From the NCBI RefSeq assembly GCF_905175375.1, contig NZ_CAJIMS010000001.1, positions 1,984,001 through 2,048,000 of the forward strand: a stretch of DNA of 64,000 bases, read 5' to 3'. Position numbers and translations under genes: made by a program. Origin of the DNA: Chryseobacterium aquaeductus (GTDB taxonomy: Bacteria > Bacteroidota > Bacteroidia > Flavobacteriales > Weeksellaceae). Shown piece by piece: positions 1 through 8,202 of this stretch (position 1 is the stretch's first letter; every line of letters begins with the position of its first letter). The notes beneath the pieces were generated by a model that worked only from the letters and a program-made list of their open reading frames with translations, was not told where the DNA came from and searched no databases.

Positions 1-426
1 ATTGTAGGATAATAAAAGTTCGCTGTAAGTACCATCTTCCTGTACTGTTAATACAAGATTTTCTACAGGAGCATCAGCGGGAGCATTTTCATGCTTGATA
101 TGAAAGGTATAGCTGTGAAAATCAGATCCTTTTTCGATGTAGATTACATCATCGGTATCTATAGAAACTCCGTTTCCGTAATTCACGGTTTTGCCTTGCA
201 GATTATTTTTAGCAAAATCTTCTATCCCAACCTCTGCTTTTTCGAGCTCAGGAAGAAGTTTAGTTTTGTGTTTGGCTTCATCTAAAGAAATTCTTTTGGA
301 AGTGAGCTGAAACGCTCCGCTGTTGTTGTAGGTTTCCTTCTCCTGAAGGATATCCTGTCGACAGGAATTTAAAGATAGCCAAGCTATCGTCATCAGGCAA
401 AGCCTGAGAAATAATTTTTTTTTCAT
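1..426 (-). CDS. Predicted lipoprotein, 3' end outside window
   Basis: Reading the minus strand from the ATG at 426 gives 142 codons with no stop before the window edge, so the C-terminus is missing. The N-terminus is a lipoprotein signal: MKKK, a hydrophobic stretch, then the lipobox L-N-S-C with the lipidated cysteine at residue 22. The rest is hydrophilic with several charged helices. I recognise no domain, so only the envelope location is supported. It is divergent from the XRE gene at 560. Confidence 0.6.
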   Translation of the reverse strand, partial: MKKKLFLRLCLMTIAWLSLNSCRQDILQEKETYNNSGAFQLTSKRISLDEAKHKTKLLPELEKAEVGIEDFAKNNLQGKTVNYGNGVSIDTDDVIYIEKGSDFHSYTFHIKHENAPADAPVENLVLTVQEDGTYSELLLSYN

Positions 427-524
427 ACCAATTGTGTTTGGTTTTAATGAGGTTAAATATATAAATTTTTAATTACTCTGCAAATATGTGAAAAAATAAT
501 ATGCTTACCTAATCCAAAATTTCC

Positions 525-532
525 TATTTTTG
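525..532 (+). promoter_or_regulatory. Candidate -7 element for XRE gene
   Basis: TATTTTTG matches the Bacteroidetes -7 consensus TAnnTTTG, 27 bp before the ATG at 560. No TTTG is seen at the -33 spacing. Confidence 0.35.
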
Positions 533-559
533 GAAATATAACAGCTTTTTTTAGAAAAA

Positions 560-913
560 ATGGATTTAGGAAATAAAATAAAAAGTTACAGGGTGCTAAA
601 GAATTTGTCTCCCGAGCAGGTGGCGGAACGTCTGGATATATCTGCCAAGACCTACAGAAAATATGAGTCTAACGAGAATTCTCCGAACCTGAATATGCTT
701 GAAAAATTAGCTGAAATATTAGACCAATCTGTTTTAGATTTTCTTCCTGACAGTGTAGTGCAGAATAATACAAACCAAACAGGAGGAGTAGCATTGGCGA
801 TTAATTCTACAATAAATCAACTTTCGGAAAATATGCAGGAGTACATCAATCTTCTGAAAGAAGAAAACGAAAGACTGAAAGAAGAAAATGCGCTTCTAAA
901 ATCTCAGAAATAA
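560..913 (+). CDS. XRE-family helix-turn-helix regulator with C-terminal coiled coil
   Basis: A 117-residue protein. Residues 5-60 form a Cro/CI-type HTH: the 'SPEQVAERLDIS' turn, then 'TYRKYESNENSPNL', where the recognition helix and the following helix are typical of XRE proteins. A linker (60-90) leads to a leucine/glutamate heptad coiled coil at about 95-115 (LLKEENERLKEEN), probably for dimerisation. No ligand domain, and no toxin or antitoxin gene beside it, so it is likely a stand-alone regulator with an unknown target. It ends in a strong hairpin terminator. Confidence 0.85.
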   Translation: MDLGNKIKSYRVLKNLSPEQVAERLDISAKTYRKYESNENSPNLNMLEKLAEILDQSVLDFLPDSVVQNNTNQTGGVALAINSTINQLSENMQEYINLLKEENERLKEENALLKSQK

Positions 914-926
914 ATAACAAAAATAT

Positions 927-952
927 AAAAGCATCCTACCGGATGCTTTTTT
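927..952 (+). terminator. Rho-independent terminator of XRE gene
   Basis: A 10-bp perfect stem (AAAAGCATCC / GGATGCTTTT) with a 4-base loop, running into T residues, 14 bp after the stop codon. Confidence 0.85.
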
Positions 953-1237
953 GTGTTTTGAAGCCACTTTTAGCAATATTCAGGATTTATCTATATCATC
1001 ATAAATCCTTAAAGGCATCACTCAGAAGCTCAAAAGATGCCTTCCCGGAGGCTTCGGACTGCTGCTTTAATGCTTCGGAACGCTACTTTAATATTGCGGA
1101 CTGCGAAAACCGGTTTTCTGAAAATCTTATTATATTTTCTGATTGCAGAACGATCATTGATAAGTATTTTTTTTATCATTCTGAATACAATATAGCACTT
1201 ACGAAAATTCCATTTCATAATGTTGATTATTTTTTTC
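953..1237. other. Gene-free interval
   Basis: Between the XRE terminator and the next promoter I see only the 21-bp repeats at 1051-1110. Two open frames cross this stretch, but neither has a credible start, promoter or recognisable protein composition. Confidence 0.5.
1051..1110. repeat. Degenerate 21-bp tandem repeat
   Basis: Two adjacent 21-bp units, GCTTCGGACTGCTGCTTTAAT (1051-1071) and a copy at 1072-1092 differing at three positions, are followed by a decayed third copy (1093-1110) that keeps the GCGGACTGC core. The array lies upstream of the gene at 1271, outside any credible gene. Confidence 0.7.
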
Positions 1238-1245
1238 TACATTTG
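1238..1245 (+). promoter_or_regulatory. Candidate -7 element
   Basis: TACATTTG fits TAnnTTTG, 26 bp before the ATG at 1271. TTTC, not TTTG, occupies the -33 position. Confidence 0.4.
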
Positions 1246-1270
1246 TTTTAATGAAATTAAATTTTAAATT

Positions 1271-1960
1271 ATGAAAAAACACGAAGTAGTAAGGCTGTAT
1301 AATTTTTCTGATGCCAAGTTAATCGAGATTGGAAACGAGAAAATAGCCTTTATGAGAAGAGATTTAGAAGCATTTGCATCTTTCGGACTAGATGATGCAA
1401 AATTCAAAGAATTGGAAACTAAAATTATTGCTTTTTCTAATCTGGTGACCGACATAGAAACTTCTAAGGAGCAGGTGCAGATTACCGAGCAGAAAGATGC
1501 AAGAGCCGAAGAGTTGAGGGTTGCTATACGAAGCGTAATGACACGTGTAGCACAAAAGCATGGCAATGCCAGTGCAAGATATGCCCACTACGGAACTGAT
1601 ACACTGAGTAAGCAAAGCGATGCAGACCTCATCATCACTGCAAAACGTGTGGTAAGAGTAGGTACTGCAAATCTGGGTGATTTGGCTAGCGAAGGCTTAT
1701 CAAATATACACTTAGAGACAATCACCACACTTACGGATGAATTTGGCACTTTGCTGATCAACCAAAAATTAAAGATAGGCGAAAGAGATATTCAACAAGA
1801 AGATAGAGTAGAAGATGGCAATGCTATCTATTCGCTTTTAGTAAAGTATGCGCAAACAGGGCAAGATATTTGGGAAACCAGCGATGTGGCAAAGTATAAT
1901 GACTATATCATTTATAATACGCCTTCCGGCGAAGAAGTTTCTGAAACTCCTATCATATAA
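1271..1960 (+). CDS. Uncharacterised Bacteroidetes protein (DUF6261-like)
   Basis: A 229-residue soluble protein with no signal peptide or membrane segment. It is mostly helical and charged, with a conserved-looking N-terminus (MKKHEVVRLYNFSDAKL) and a segment 'KHGNASARYAHYGTD' near the middle. I associate this layout with small Bacteroidetes proteins filed as DUF6261, from memory and not certain. No catalytic motif is visible and the function is unknown. It stands alone between a 21-bp repeat array upstream and a perfect palindromic terminator downstream, and is convergent with accC. Members of this kind often occur as several copies per genome, which could be tested here. Confidence 0.7.
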   Translation: MKKHEVVRLYNFSDAKLIEIGNEKIAFMRRDLEAFASFGLDDAKFKELETKIIAFSNLVTDIETSKEQVQITEQKDARAEELRVAIRSVMTRVAQKHGNASARYAHYGTDTLSKQSDADLIITAKRVVRVGTANLGDLASEGLSNIHLETITTLTDEFGTLLINQKLKIGERDIQQEDRVEDGNAIYSLLVKYAQTGQDIWETSDVAKYNDYIIYNTPSGEEVSETPII

Positions 1961-1963
1961 TAA

Positions 1964-1991
1964 AAAACCGTCTCAAATTTGAGACGGTTTT
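1964..1991. terminator. Bidirectional terminator, perfect 28-bp palindrome
   Basis: AAAACCGTCTCAAA is followed immediately by its exact reverse complement. It sits between convergent genes (ending at 1960 and 2012), so it can serve both. Confidence 0.85.
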
Positions 1992-2011
1992 AGTTATTAT
2001 ATCAAATAATC

Positions 2012-3367
2012 TTAATGATTATCATATTTCTTATCCATTACAAAATCTTCCATGAATTTTGTAGTGTAATCTCCAGAAAGGTATCTTTCGTCTTCCATCA
2101 ATTGTCTGTGGAATGGAATGGTGGTTTTCACACCTTCTACATAGAATTCTTCTAAAGCACGTTTCATTTTTGCTATTGCTTCTTCACGGGTTTGTGCCGT
2201 CGTGATGAGCTTAGCAATCATAGAATCGTAATTCGGAGGAATGCTATAGCCAGAATAAACGTGAGTATCTACTCTGATTCCGTGTCCGCCAGGAATATTT
2301 AGTCCTGTGATTTTTCCCGGAGATGGTCTGAAATCAGCGTAAGGATCTTCCGCATTGATTCTGCACTCGATCGAATGCAATTTAGGATAATAATTAATTC
2401 CTGAAATCGGAGTCCCGGAAGCTAACAAGATTTGCTCACGAATAAGATCGTAATCTACAACCTGCTCTGTAATTGGGTGCTCTACCTGAATTCTCGTATT
2501 CATTTCCATGAAATAGAAATTTCTGTGTTTGTCTACCAAAAATTCAATAGTTCCCACACCTTCATATCCGATAAATTCAGCAGCTTTTACAGCGGCTGCT
2601 CCCATTTTCTCACGAAGTTCGTCTGTCATGAAAGGAGAAGGAGTTTCTTCGGTCAGTTTTTGGTTTCTTCTCTGTACCGAGCAATCTCTTTCAGAAAGGT
2701 GACAAGCTTTACCATATTGGTCTCCCGCAACCTGAATCTCTATGTGTCTAGGCTCTTCAATTAGTTTTTCCATATACATTGCTCCGTTTCCAAAAGCCGC
2801 AGATGCTTCTTGAATTGCGGAGTCCCAATGGTCTTTTAGATCTTCTTCTTTCCAAACGGCTCTCATCCCTTTTCCGCCACCACCGGCAGTAGCTTTTATC
2901 ATTACAGGATAGCCTGTTTCTTTAGCAATTCTTACCGCATCTTCATAAGATTCGATTAAACCGTCAGACCCAGGAACGCAAGGGATTCCAGCAGCTTTCA
3001 TAGTAGCTTTAGCTGTGGCTTTGTCCCCCATTTTTTCGATTTGTTCTGGCGTTGCACCAATAAACTTGATGCCATTTTTTGCACAAATTCTTGAGAAATT
3101 AGCATTTTCTGACAAGAAACCGTAACCCGGGTGGATGGCATCAGCGTTGGTAATTTCAGCTGCTGCAATAATATTTGGGATTCTAAGGTAAGAATCCTTA
3201 CTCGTCGGGGGACCAATGCAAACAGCTTCGTCTGCAAATCTTACGTGAAGACTATCTTTGTCGGCAGTAGAGTATACCGCAACAGTTTTGATTCCCATTT
3301 CTTTACAAGTACGTAAAATACGCATTGCAATTTCGCCACGATTGGCAATTAATATTTTTTTGAACAT
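2012..3367 (-). CDS. accC: Acetyl-CoA carboxylase, biotin carboxylase subunit
   Basis: Carboxylates the biotin on AccB with ATP and bicarbonate, the first half-reaction of malonyl-CoA synthesis for fatty acids. The 451 residues match the usual AccC length (449 in E. coli). Visible motifs: N-terminal [21 protein letters not shown] (79-88), the ATP-grasp glycine loop GGGGKGM (162-168), and the catalytic-site stretch [11 protein letters not shown] near residue 290. It lies downstream of accB on the minus strand with a 92-bp gap and is probably co-transcribed. The gap holds a short run of repeated TAGGTAA-type sequence and no clear promoter. Confidence 0.97.
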   Translation of the reverse strand: MFKKILIANRGEIAMRILRTCKEMGIKTVAVYSTADKDSLHVRFADEAVCIGPPTSKDSYLRIPNIIAAAEITNADAIHPGYGFLSENANFSRICAKNGIKFIGATPEQIEKMGDKATAKATMKAAGIPCVPGSDGLIESYEDAVRIAKETGYPVMIKATAGGGGKGMRAVWKEEDLKDHWDSAIQEASAAFGNGAMYMEKLIEEPRHIEIQVAGDQYGKACHLSERDCSVQRRNQKLTEETPSPFMTDELREKMGAAAVKAAEFIGYEGVGTIEFLVDKHRNFYFMEMNTRIQVEHPITEQVVDYDLIREQILLASGTPISGINYYPKLHSIECRINAEDPYADFRPSPGKITGLNIPGGHGIRVDTHVYSGYSIPPNYDSMIAKLITTAQTREEAIAKMKRALEEFYVEGVKTTIPFHRQLMEDERYLSGDYTTKFMEDFVMDKKYDNH

Positions 3368-3459
3368 CTTTTTTTAGATTTTAGGTAATAGGTAATAGGT
3401 ACTAGAAAATTAAGTCTGCAAAACATTTTTATTCTGCAACCTAAAAACTGCGACCTAAA

Positions 3460-3942
3460 TTAAGATGGATCTACTAAGAACAATGGTTGATCGTATTCTA
3501 CCGGTGAAGAATCGTCTACTAAAATTTTAACGATCTTTCCGCTGATTTCAGATTCAATCTGATTAAACAACTTCATTGCTTCAATTACACAAACTACTTT
3601 CCCGTTTGATACTTCGTCACCTACATTCACGAAAACATCTTTATCCGGAGATGGTTTTCTGTAGAATGTTCCGATCATTGGAGATTTTATCGTTACATAT
3701 TTACTATCGTCAGAAGCTACTTCAGTTTTTTCTGACGAGTTTGCTACAGCAGCCGGAGCCTGTGAAGGAGCAGCTTGCTGAGGAGCCGAATGATACATTG
3801 CAGGCTGAGAAACATAGCTTACTTCATTGCCCCCAAGTGGTGTTTTAATAGTAATTTCGAAATCTTTAGTCTTGTATTTTACTTCTGAAACTTCAGCTTT
3901 AGATACAAACTTGATAAGATTTTGTATGTCTTTAATGTCCAT
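3460..3942 (-). CDS. accB: Acetyl-CoA carboxylase, biotin carboxyl carrier protein
   Basis: Carries the biotin shuttled between AccC and the carboxyltransferase. I start it at the ATG at 3942 (160 residues, starting MDIKDIQNLIKF), because an upstream in-frame start at 4005 would lie inside the rpmF terminator. The C-terminal biotinyl domain has the acceptor motif EAMKL with Lys124, matching the E. coli position (122). A flexible Ala/Pro/Gln linker occupies roughly residues 45-75. It is followed by accC. In many relatives fabH sits between rpmF and accB; it is absent here. Confidence 0.95.
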   Translation of the reverse strand: MDIKDIQNLIKFVSKAEVSEVKYKTKDFEITIKTPLGGNEVSYVSQPAMYHSAPQQAAPSQAPAAVANSSEKTEVASDDSKYVTIKSPMIGTFYRKPSPDKDVFVNVGDEVSNGKVVCVIEAMKLFNQIESEISGKIVKILVDDSSPVEYDQPLFLVDPS

Positions 3943-3996
3943 AAAATTGATATTTGATTTGTCGTCAAAGATACCAAAAAAACACAAAAAGCAACA

Positions 3997-4033
3997 AAAA
4001 ACCACTCATTTTTATTAAAAATGAGTGGTTTTT
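3997..4033 (-). terminator. Terminator after rpmF
   Basis: A 17-bp perfect stem (3997-4013 with 4017-4033) and a 3-base loop. On the minus strand it is followed by a U run, 31 bp past the rpmF stop. Confidence 0.85.
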
Positions 4034-4063
4034 GTATTAAATAGAGTTTTTGGGTAAAAACTC

Positions 4064-4270
4064 TTAGTTTTCTTCTGTAGTAGTTTCTACTGTTTTTTCT
4101 AATACTACTTTTCCTCTGTAGTATAATTTTCCTTCATGCCAGTGCGCTCTGTGGTACAAGTGCATTTCTCCTGTAGTTGCATCTTTTGCCAATTGAGGAA
4201 CTACTGCTTTGTAATGAGTTCTTCTCTTATCTCTTCTTGTAGACGACTGTCTTCTCTTTGGATGTGCCAT
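4064..4270 (-). CDS. rpmF: 50S ribosomal protein bL32
   Basis: A 68-residue basic protein with the family N-terminus [19 protein letters not shown] and the C-terminal YYRGKVV element. The four zinc-binding cysteines of the C+ form are absent ([18 protein letters not shown] in their place), so this is the zinc-independent form. It lies just downstream of the DUF177/YceD gene, the conserved rpmF neighbour in most bacteria. Confidence 0.96.
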   Translation of the reverse strand: MAHPKRRQSSTRRDKRRTHYKAVVPQLAKDATTGEMHLYHRAHWHEGKLYYRGKVVLEKTVETTTEEN

Positions 4271-4339
4271 TTTGTAATAACTTTTTTAATTTGATGAGCG
4301 ATGAGATCTTTGCATCATCTCATCATATTATTATTATTT

Positions 4340-4861
4340 TTAATTTTTATCTTTTAATTTCTTCAAAGCTTCCCATCTCGGGTCAACTTCCTGTTCTTCT
4401 TCTTCAATTTCTTTCGGACTGAATTTTTCTAAAATTGCCAAATCCTCATCGCTAATATTGGGCGAAACCTTTTTCATGGGTATCGATAGTGCTACATTTT
4501 CGTAAATCAAATGTGCTACGTTGAATGCATGATCATTGGTTAGAATAGTGACAACATCTTCCTCGCTGTCATCATATTCTTCCCCGAATTTTACTAAAAT
4601 ACCGATTTCGTTTTCAACAGGATGGTCAAAACTTTCGGTTGTGATGTCGCAAACCAGTTCTACCATTCCCTTTACCTTTACTTCAAATTCTAAGAATGTA
4701 GTGTGTTTATTTAAAAAAACTTCTACATCAATCTTAGGATTTGTAAATTCCTGTTCAGTGTCGAATAATTGAAAGAACTCTTTATTAATCTCAAACCTGA
4801 ACTCGTGCTTACCGATTTTCAGTCCGGAAAAGCTTATATCGTAGTTTCTTAACTTGTCCAT
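4340..4861 (-). CDS. DUF177 (YceD-like) protein
   Basis: A 173-residue acidic protein of the YceD/DUF177 family, found beside rpmF across bacteria and linked in plants and E. coli to 23S rRNA or ribosome assembly. I use the ATG at 4861 (MDKLRNYDIS) and not the one at 4876, because the promoter -7 element overlaps 4874-4881. The middle contains 'GMVELVCDITTESFDHPV', where the family's usual CxxC-type site keeps one Cys. The C-terminus ends in DPRWEALKKLK, the family's usual terminal motif. Confidence 0.88.
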   Translation of the reverse strand: MDKLRNYDISFSGLKIGKHEFRFEINKEFFQLFDTEQEFTNPKIDVEVFLNKHTTFLEFEVKVKGMVELVCDITTESFDHPVENEIGILVKFGEEYDDSEEDVVTILTNDHAFNVAHLIYENVALSIPMKKVSPNISDEDLAILEKFSPKEIEEEEQEVDPRWEALKKLKDKN

Positions 4862-4873
4862 AAAATGAGTGTG

Positions 4874-4904
4874 CAAAAATATGCATTTATTTTAATATTA
4901 CAAA
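4874..4904 (-). promoter_or_regulatory. Promoter of DUF177-rpmF
   Basis: On the minus strand: TTTG (4904-4901), 19 bp, then TATTTTTG (4881-4874). This is an exact match to the Bacteroidetes -33/-7 arrangement and predicts a leader of roughly 10 nt. Confidence 0.7.
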
Positions 4905-5020
4905 TAAAATGTATAACAAAAATTAATTTTAATTCTGTTTACTCAAAGATCCTTATAAATTTAATCAGTATACAGGCGTTTTTGTCTGTCTGATTGATCT
5001 GATGACATTTCAATAAACCT

Positions 5021-6112
5021 TTATAATTCCTTTTCTACAGGCAGATCTTCATCAACTCCATTATCTGAAGGCATTCTTTTCGGTTGCAGACGGTTGCTCA
5101 TAAGATCTTTGTAATCTTCCCGGTTTTTAAAGATCTTAATTGCAGTAAAGATTGCTTCTGTAAAACTCTGTTCGTCAGCTACATTTCTCCCTGCAATATC
5201 GTAGGCTACTCCGTGATCTGGCGAAGTTCTGATAAAAGGTAATCCTGCAGTATAGTTGACGCCTTCTTCATACGCTAACGTTTTGAACGGAGCCAACCCC
5301 TGATCATGATACATAGCTAAAACAGCATCGAAGCTTTTATATTTGCTAGGTTGAAAGAAACTGTCTGCCGGAAATGGTCCGAAAGCCAAAATTCCCTGAT
5401 CTGAAAGTTCTTTAATTGCCGGGGAAATGATTTCTATCTCTTCATTTCCGATTACGCCGCCGTCTCCGGAGTGAGGATTCAAACCTAAGACAGCAATTTT
5501 TGGTTTAGATATAGAAAAATCTTCAATCAAAGTTTGATTTAAAGCTCGGATTTGTTTTTTGATTTTTTCTTTAGAAATATTTTCAGCAACCTGAGAAATT
5601 GGAATATGATGAGTAGAAACAGCAACTTTCAAACCTTCCGTAACTAAAAACATCAAACCTTTTTTGTTGAATTTTTCCTCAAAATATCCTGTATGCCCTG
5701 CGTGTTTGAAGCCCATTTTCACCATTTCATCTTTATTGATAGGTGCAGTCACCAAAACATCAATTTCTCCTTTTATCAAAGCTTCGGTTGCAGCTTCTAA
5801 CGAGTCAATTGCCAATTTTGTAGATTCTTCACTTGGTTTTCCCAATTCTACGGTAGAATTATCTTTTACAAGATTGACCATATTGAGTTTGCCGTTTTGA
5901 GCTTGTGAAGTTTCGGTGATATAATTGAAATTGAGATTGAGTTTAAATATATTCTTCTGATAGGTAAAAAGTTTTCCTGAGCCGAAAATAATTGGGGTGA
6001 AAAAATCTGTGATGGTTTTGTCTTTCAGAGATTTCATGATGATTTCGGGGCCTATGCCGTTGAAGTCACCAATTGAAATTCCTACTCGTACTTTATGGTT
6101 TTTTGGGCTCAT
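5021..6112 (-). CDS. pdxA: 4-hydroxythreonine-4-phosphate dehydrogenase
   Basis: NAD-dependent oxidation step of the DXP-dependent pyridoxal 5'-phosphate pathway. The 363 residues carry the family landmarks: GISIGDFNGIGPEI at the N-terminus, GHTGYFEE in the middle, the metal-site MYHDQGLAPFK, and the C-terminal RTSPDHGVAYDIAG. The start at 6112 lies 30 bp after a -7 element. The C-terminus carries a slightly extended charged tail. It is divergent from ribE across a 49-bp gap with back-to-back promoters. Confidence 0.96.
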   Translation of the reverse strand: MSPKNHKVRVGISIGDFNGIGPEIIMKSLKDKTITDFFTPIIFGSGKLFTYQKNIFKLNLNFNYITETSQAQNGKLNMVNLVKDNSTVELGKPSEESTKLAIDSLEAATEALIKGEIDVLVTAPINKDEMVKMGFKHAGHTGYFEEKFNKKGLMFLVTEGLKVAVSTHHIPISQVAENISKEKIKKQIRALNQTLIEDFSISKPKIAVLGLNPHSGDGGVIGNEEIEIISPAIKELSDQGILAFGPFPADSFFQPSKYKSFDAVLAMYHDQGLAPFKTLAYEEGVNYTAGLPFIRTSPDHGVAYDIAGRNVADEQSFTEAIFTAIKIFKNREDYKDLMSNRLQPKRMPSDNGVDEDLPVEKEL

Positions 6113-6118
6113 TTTGAT

Positions 6119-6126
6119 TATCTTTG
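6119..6126 (+). promoter_or_regulatory. -7 element of ribE
   Basis: TATCTTTG fits TAnnTTTG, 36 bp before the ATG at 6162. The upstream half of the promoter would lie in the pdxA start region. Confidence 0.5.
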
Positions 6127-6141
6127 AAGATTATAATTTTA

Positions 6142-6149
6142 CAAATTTA
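6142..6149 (-). promoter_or_regulatory. -7 element of pdxA
   Basis: TAAATTTG on the minus strand, 30 bp from the pdxA ATG. It lies beyond the ribE -7 element, so the two divergent promoters overlap. Confidence 0.5.
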
Positions 6150-6161
6150 GCAAAAAATAAT

Positions 6162-6758
6162 ATGTTCACAGGAATTATTGAAGCAGTAGGAGTTATTGAA
6201 AAAATCGAAAAAACCGGCAGCAATATTAATTTTACACTAAGCTGTCCGTTTACCAATGAGTTAAAAGTCGATCAAAGTCTCGCTCATAATGGCTGCTGCC
6301 TTACTGTGGTGGAGATTTTCGAAAACAAATATGTGGTTACTGCCATCGATGAGACCTTAGAAAAAACAAATCTGGGAAGATGGGAAGTGGGAAGTGTTGT
6401 CAATCTTGAACGTTGTATGATGATGAACGGAAGACTAGATGGACACATTGTCCAGGGGCACGTAGACCATACTGGTGAAATAATTGATATCGAAAACAAA
6501 GATGGCAGCTATTTTGTTACTGTACAGTATAATTCAGAGGGTAGTTTCGTTACGGTGCCACAAGGTTCTATTACTGTAAACGGAATTAGTCTTACCGTCG
6601 CCAAAAGCGAAGATTTTCAGTTTTCGGTTGCAATCATCCCTTATACTTGGGAATTTACGAATATGAAAAATCTTCAAAAAGGTGATAAAGTAAACCTTGA
6701 ATTTGATATCGTAGGTAAATACATTGCTAAATTAATTAACAAACAGAATGTCGTTTAA
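6162..6758 (+). CDS. ribE: Riboflavin synthase, alpha subunit
   Basis: Dismutates two 6,7-dimethyl-8-ribityllumazine molecules to riboflavin. I start at the ATG at 6162 (MFTGIIEAVGVIE), the invariant family N-terminus; the frame is open further upstream but that part reads through the pdxA promoter. The 198 residues contain two lumazine-binding repeats, each opening with a FTGI-like/GHIVQGHVD segment (second near residue 90), with GSITVNGISLTV in the second. No FMN riboswitch fits in the 49-bp leader region. Confidence 0.95.
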   Translation: MFTGIIEAVGVIEKIEKTGSNINFTLSCPFTNELKVDQSLAHNGCCLTVVEIFENKYVVTAIDETLEKTNLGRWEVGSVVNLERCMMMNGRLDGHIVQGHVDHTGEIIDIENKDGSYFVTVQYNSEGSFVTVPQGSITVNGISLTVAKSEDFQFSVAIIPYTWEFTNMKNLQKGDKVNLEFDIVGKYIAKLINKQNVV

Positions 6759-8202
6759 TAAATATAAAGGATATAGTTTAAGAAACCGGGTTTTCTTTGG
6801 TTTTTTGCTCGTATGTCTTTTAAGTGTTGCTGCTTCTTCATTGGTTCCTTACTTTGTTTTGAGAAATAACTCTCTGCAACAAAGTAAAATCGATATGCAG
6901 GAGAAAACCAACGCTGTGATGAGATTTTTGGATTATGCAGTAAGTTTGTCAACCGTAAGTACAGCAGAACTTCCTGTTGTTTTGAAAAATAAAATTTTTG
7001 AAATTGCAGATATTAATCAACACGATATTATTATTTATGACTTACAGGGAAATTATTTACTTTCAAATAAAGATGAAAATTTAGTCGATAAGAAGAAAAT
7101 TCCTATTAAAATCCTCAACAAATTGCTTTCTTCTGAAGCAAGATATGATGTAAGAGGTTACGATGCTTCAAAAGATGCAGTTTTTACTTCATCATATTTG
7201 GTGCTCAAAAATAATATGCTCGAGCCCGTAGGCATTATTTACATTCCCTTATACCATAACGAATCTGCATACCTTGATGTTCTTCACAAATACGTTGTTT
7301 ATATTTTAATAGTTGATATTTTGCTCATCGTTTTCAGTATATGGCTGAGTTGGGTAACTTCTGCAAATCTTGCAAAAAATATCACTAAATTTTCTGATAT
7401 GATTACCAGAATTACGCTTTTTGAGAACGAAATGCGTCCGATAAAATATTATAAAAATGATGAGCTTAATGCTTTGGCGAGAGCTTATAATAGGATGATT
7501 CTTCAAATTCAGGATCAGAAAGAGCGATTGCGATTCAAAGCTTCTGAAGAGGCCTGGCGTGAGATGGCAAAACAAGTCGCTCACGAAGTCAAAAATCCTT
7601 TAACACCGATGAAACTCACCATTCAAAATTTTGAACGAAAGTTTGATCCTCAAGATCCTAACATCAATGAAAAAGTAAAAAAACTAAGTAAAACGATGGT
7701 TGATCAGATTGACCTGATTGCTACTGTAGCGTCAGCTTTTTCCGAATTTGCCAAACTTCCGGAAAAAAATAATGAAGTAATCAATTTGAATTCTGAAATT
7801 GATGATATTCTAAGAGTTTTCAATGATGATCAGATATTTGTGCATTCTAATAAGAGCAATGTCATGATCAATATGGATCGGATTTATCTTTCAAGGATTA
7901 TTACGAATCTGGTAACCAATGCAAAGCAGGCGCAAAGTGATGATCGTGATCTTCTCGTCAACGTTGATATAGAACAGCATCAGAGAAAAGTTATCATTTC
8001 TGTGCAGGATAACGGAGTCGGAATTGCTGAAAATATGTATGACAGGATTTTTGAACCTAATTTTACTTCAAAAAACAGCGGAATGGGGCTTGGCTTATCG
8101 ATGGTGCGAAAGATGGTTGAAGATTACAAAGGTCAGATTACCGTAAAATCCGAAGTGCGAAAAGGATCTACATTTATCATTACACTCCCTACCAATCTTT
8201 AG
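6748..8202 (+). CDS. NtrY-like sensor histidine kinase
   Basis: A 484-residue membrane kinase. It has an N-terminal membrane segment (~14-37), a periplasmic sensor (~40-180), a second membrane segment (~183-205) and a HAMP region. The HisKA box AHEVKNPLTPMK has the phospho-acceptor His279. The HATPase domain follows, with N box NLVTNAKQA, G1 DNGVGI and G2 GMGLGLSMV. H-E-x-K-N-P-L-T-P is typical of NtrY-type kinases. It overlaps the end of ribE by 11 bp and the next gene by 1 bp, so the three are co-transcribed. No response regulator is nearby, so the partner is unknown. Confidence 0.9.
   Translation: MSFNKYKGYSLRNRVFFGFLLVCLLSVAASSLVPYFVLRNNSLQQSKIDMQEKTNAVMRFLDYAVSLSTVSTAELPVVLKNKIFEIADINQHDIIIYDLQGNYLLSNKDENLVDKKKIPIKILNKLLSSEARYDVRGYDASKDAVFTSSYLVLKNNMLEPVGIIYIPLYHNESAYLDVLHKYVVYILIVDILLIVFSIWLSWVTSANLAKNITKFSDMITRITLFENEMRPIKYYKNDELNALARAYNRMILQIQDQKERLRFKASEEAWREMAKQVAHEVKNPLTPMKLTIQNFERKFDPQDPNINEKVKKLSKTMVDQIDLIATVASAFSEFAKLPEKNNEVINLNSEIDDILRVFNDDQIFVHSNKSNVMINMDRIYLSRIITNLVTNAKQAQSDDRDLLVNVDIEQHQRKVIISVQDNGVGIAENMYDRIFEPNFTSKNSGMGLGLSMVRKMVEDYKGQITVKSEVRKGSTFIITLPTNL

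Noticed and set aside
1030..1218. Minus-strand frame of 62 codons with repeated I-K-x-A-x-R-S
   Set aside because: The peptide repeat is a by-product of the 21-bp DNA repeat; no promoter or conserved start.
943..1251. Open frame of 102 codons on the plus strand after the XRE terminator
   Set aside because: Its start lies inside the terminator hairpin and the composition is not protein-like.
3368..3459. Short TAGGTAATAGGTAATAGG run between accB and accC
   Set aside because: Too short and simple to call a repeat element or regulatory site.
5997..6161. N-terminal extension of riboflavin synthase
   Set aside because: It reads through the pdxA start and both promoters; MFTGII at 6162 is the invariant family start.
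6113..6161. FMN riboswitch before ribE
   Set aside because: The gap of 49 bp is too short for the aptamer and holds the divergent promoters.
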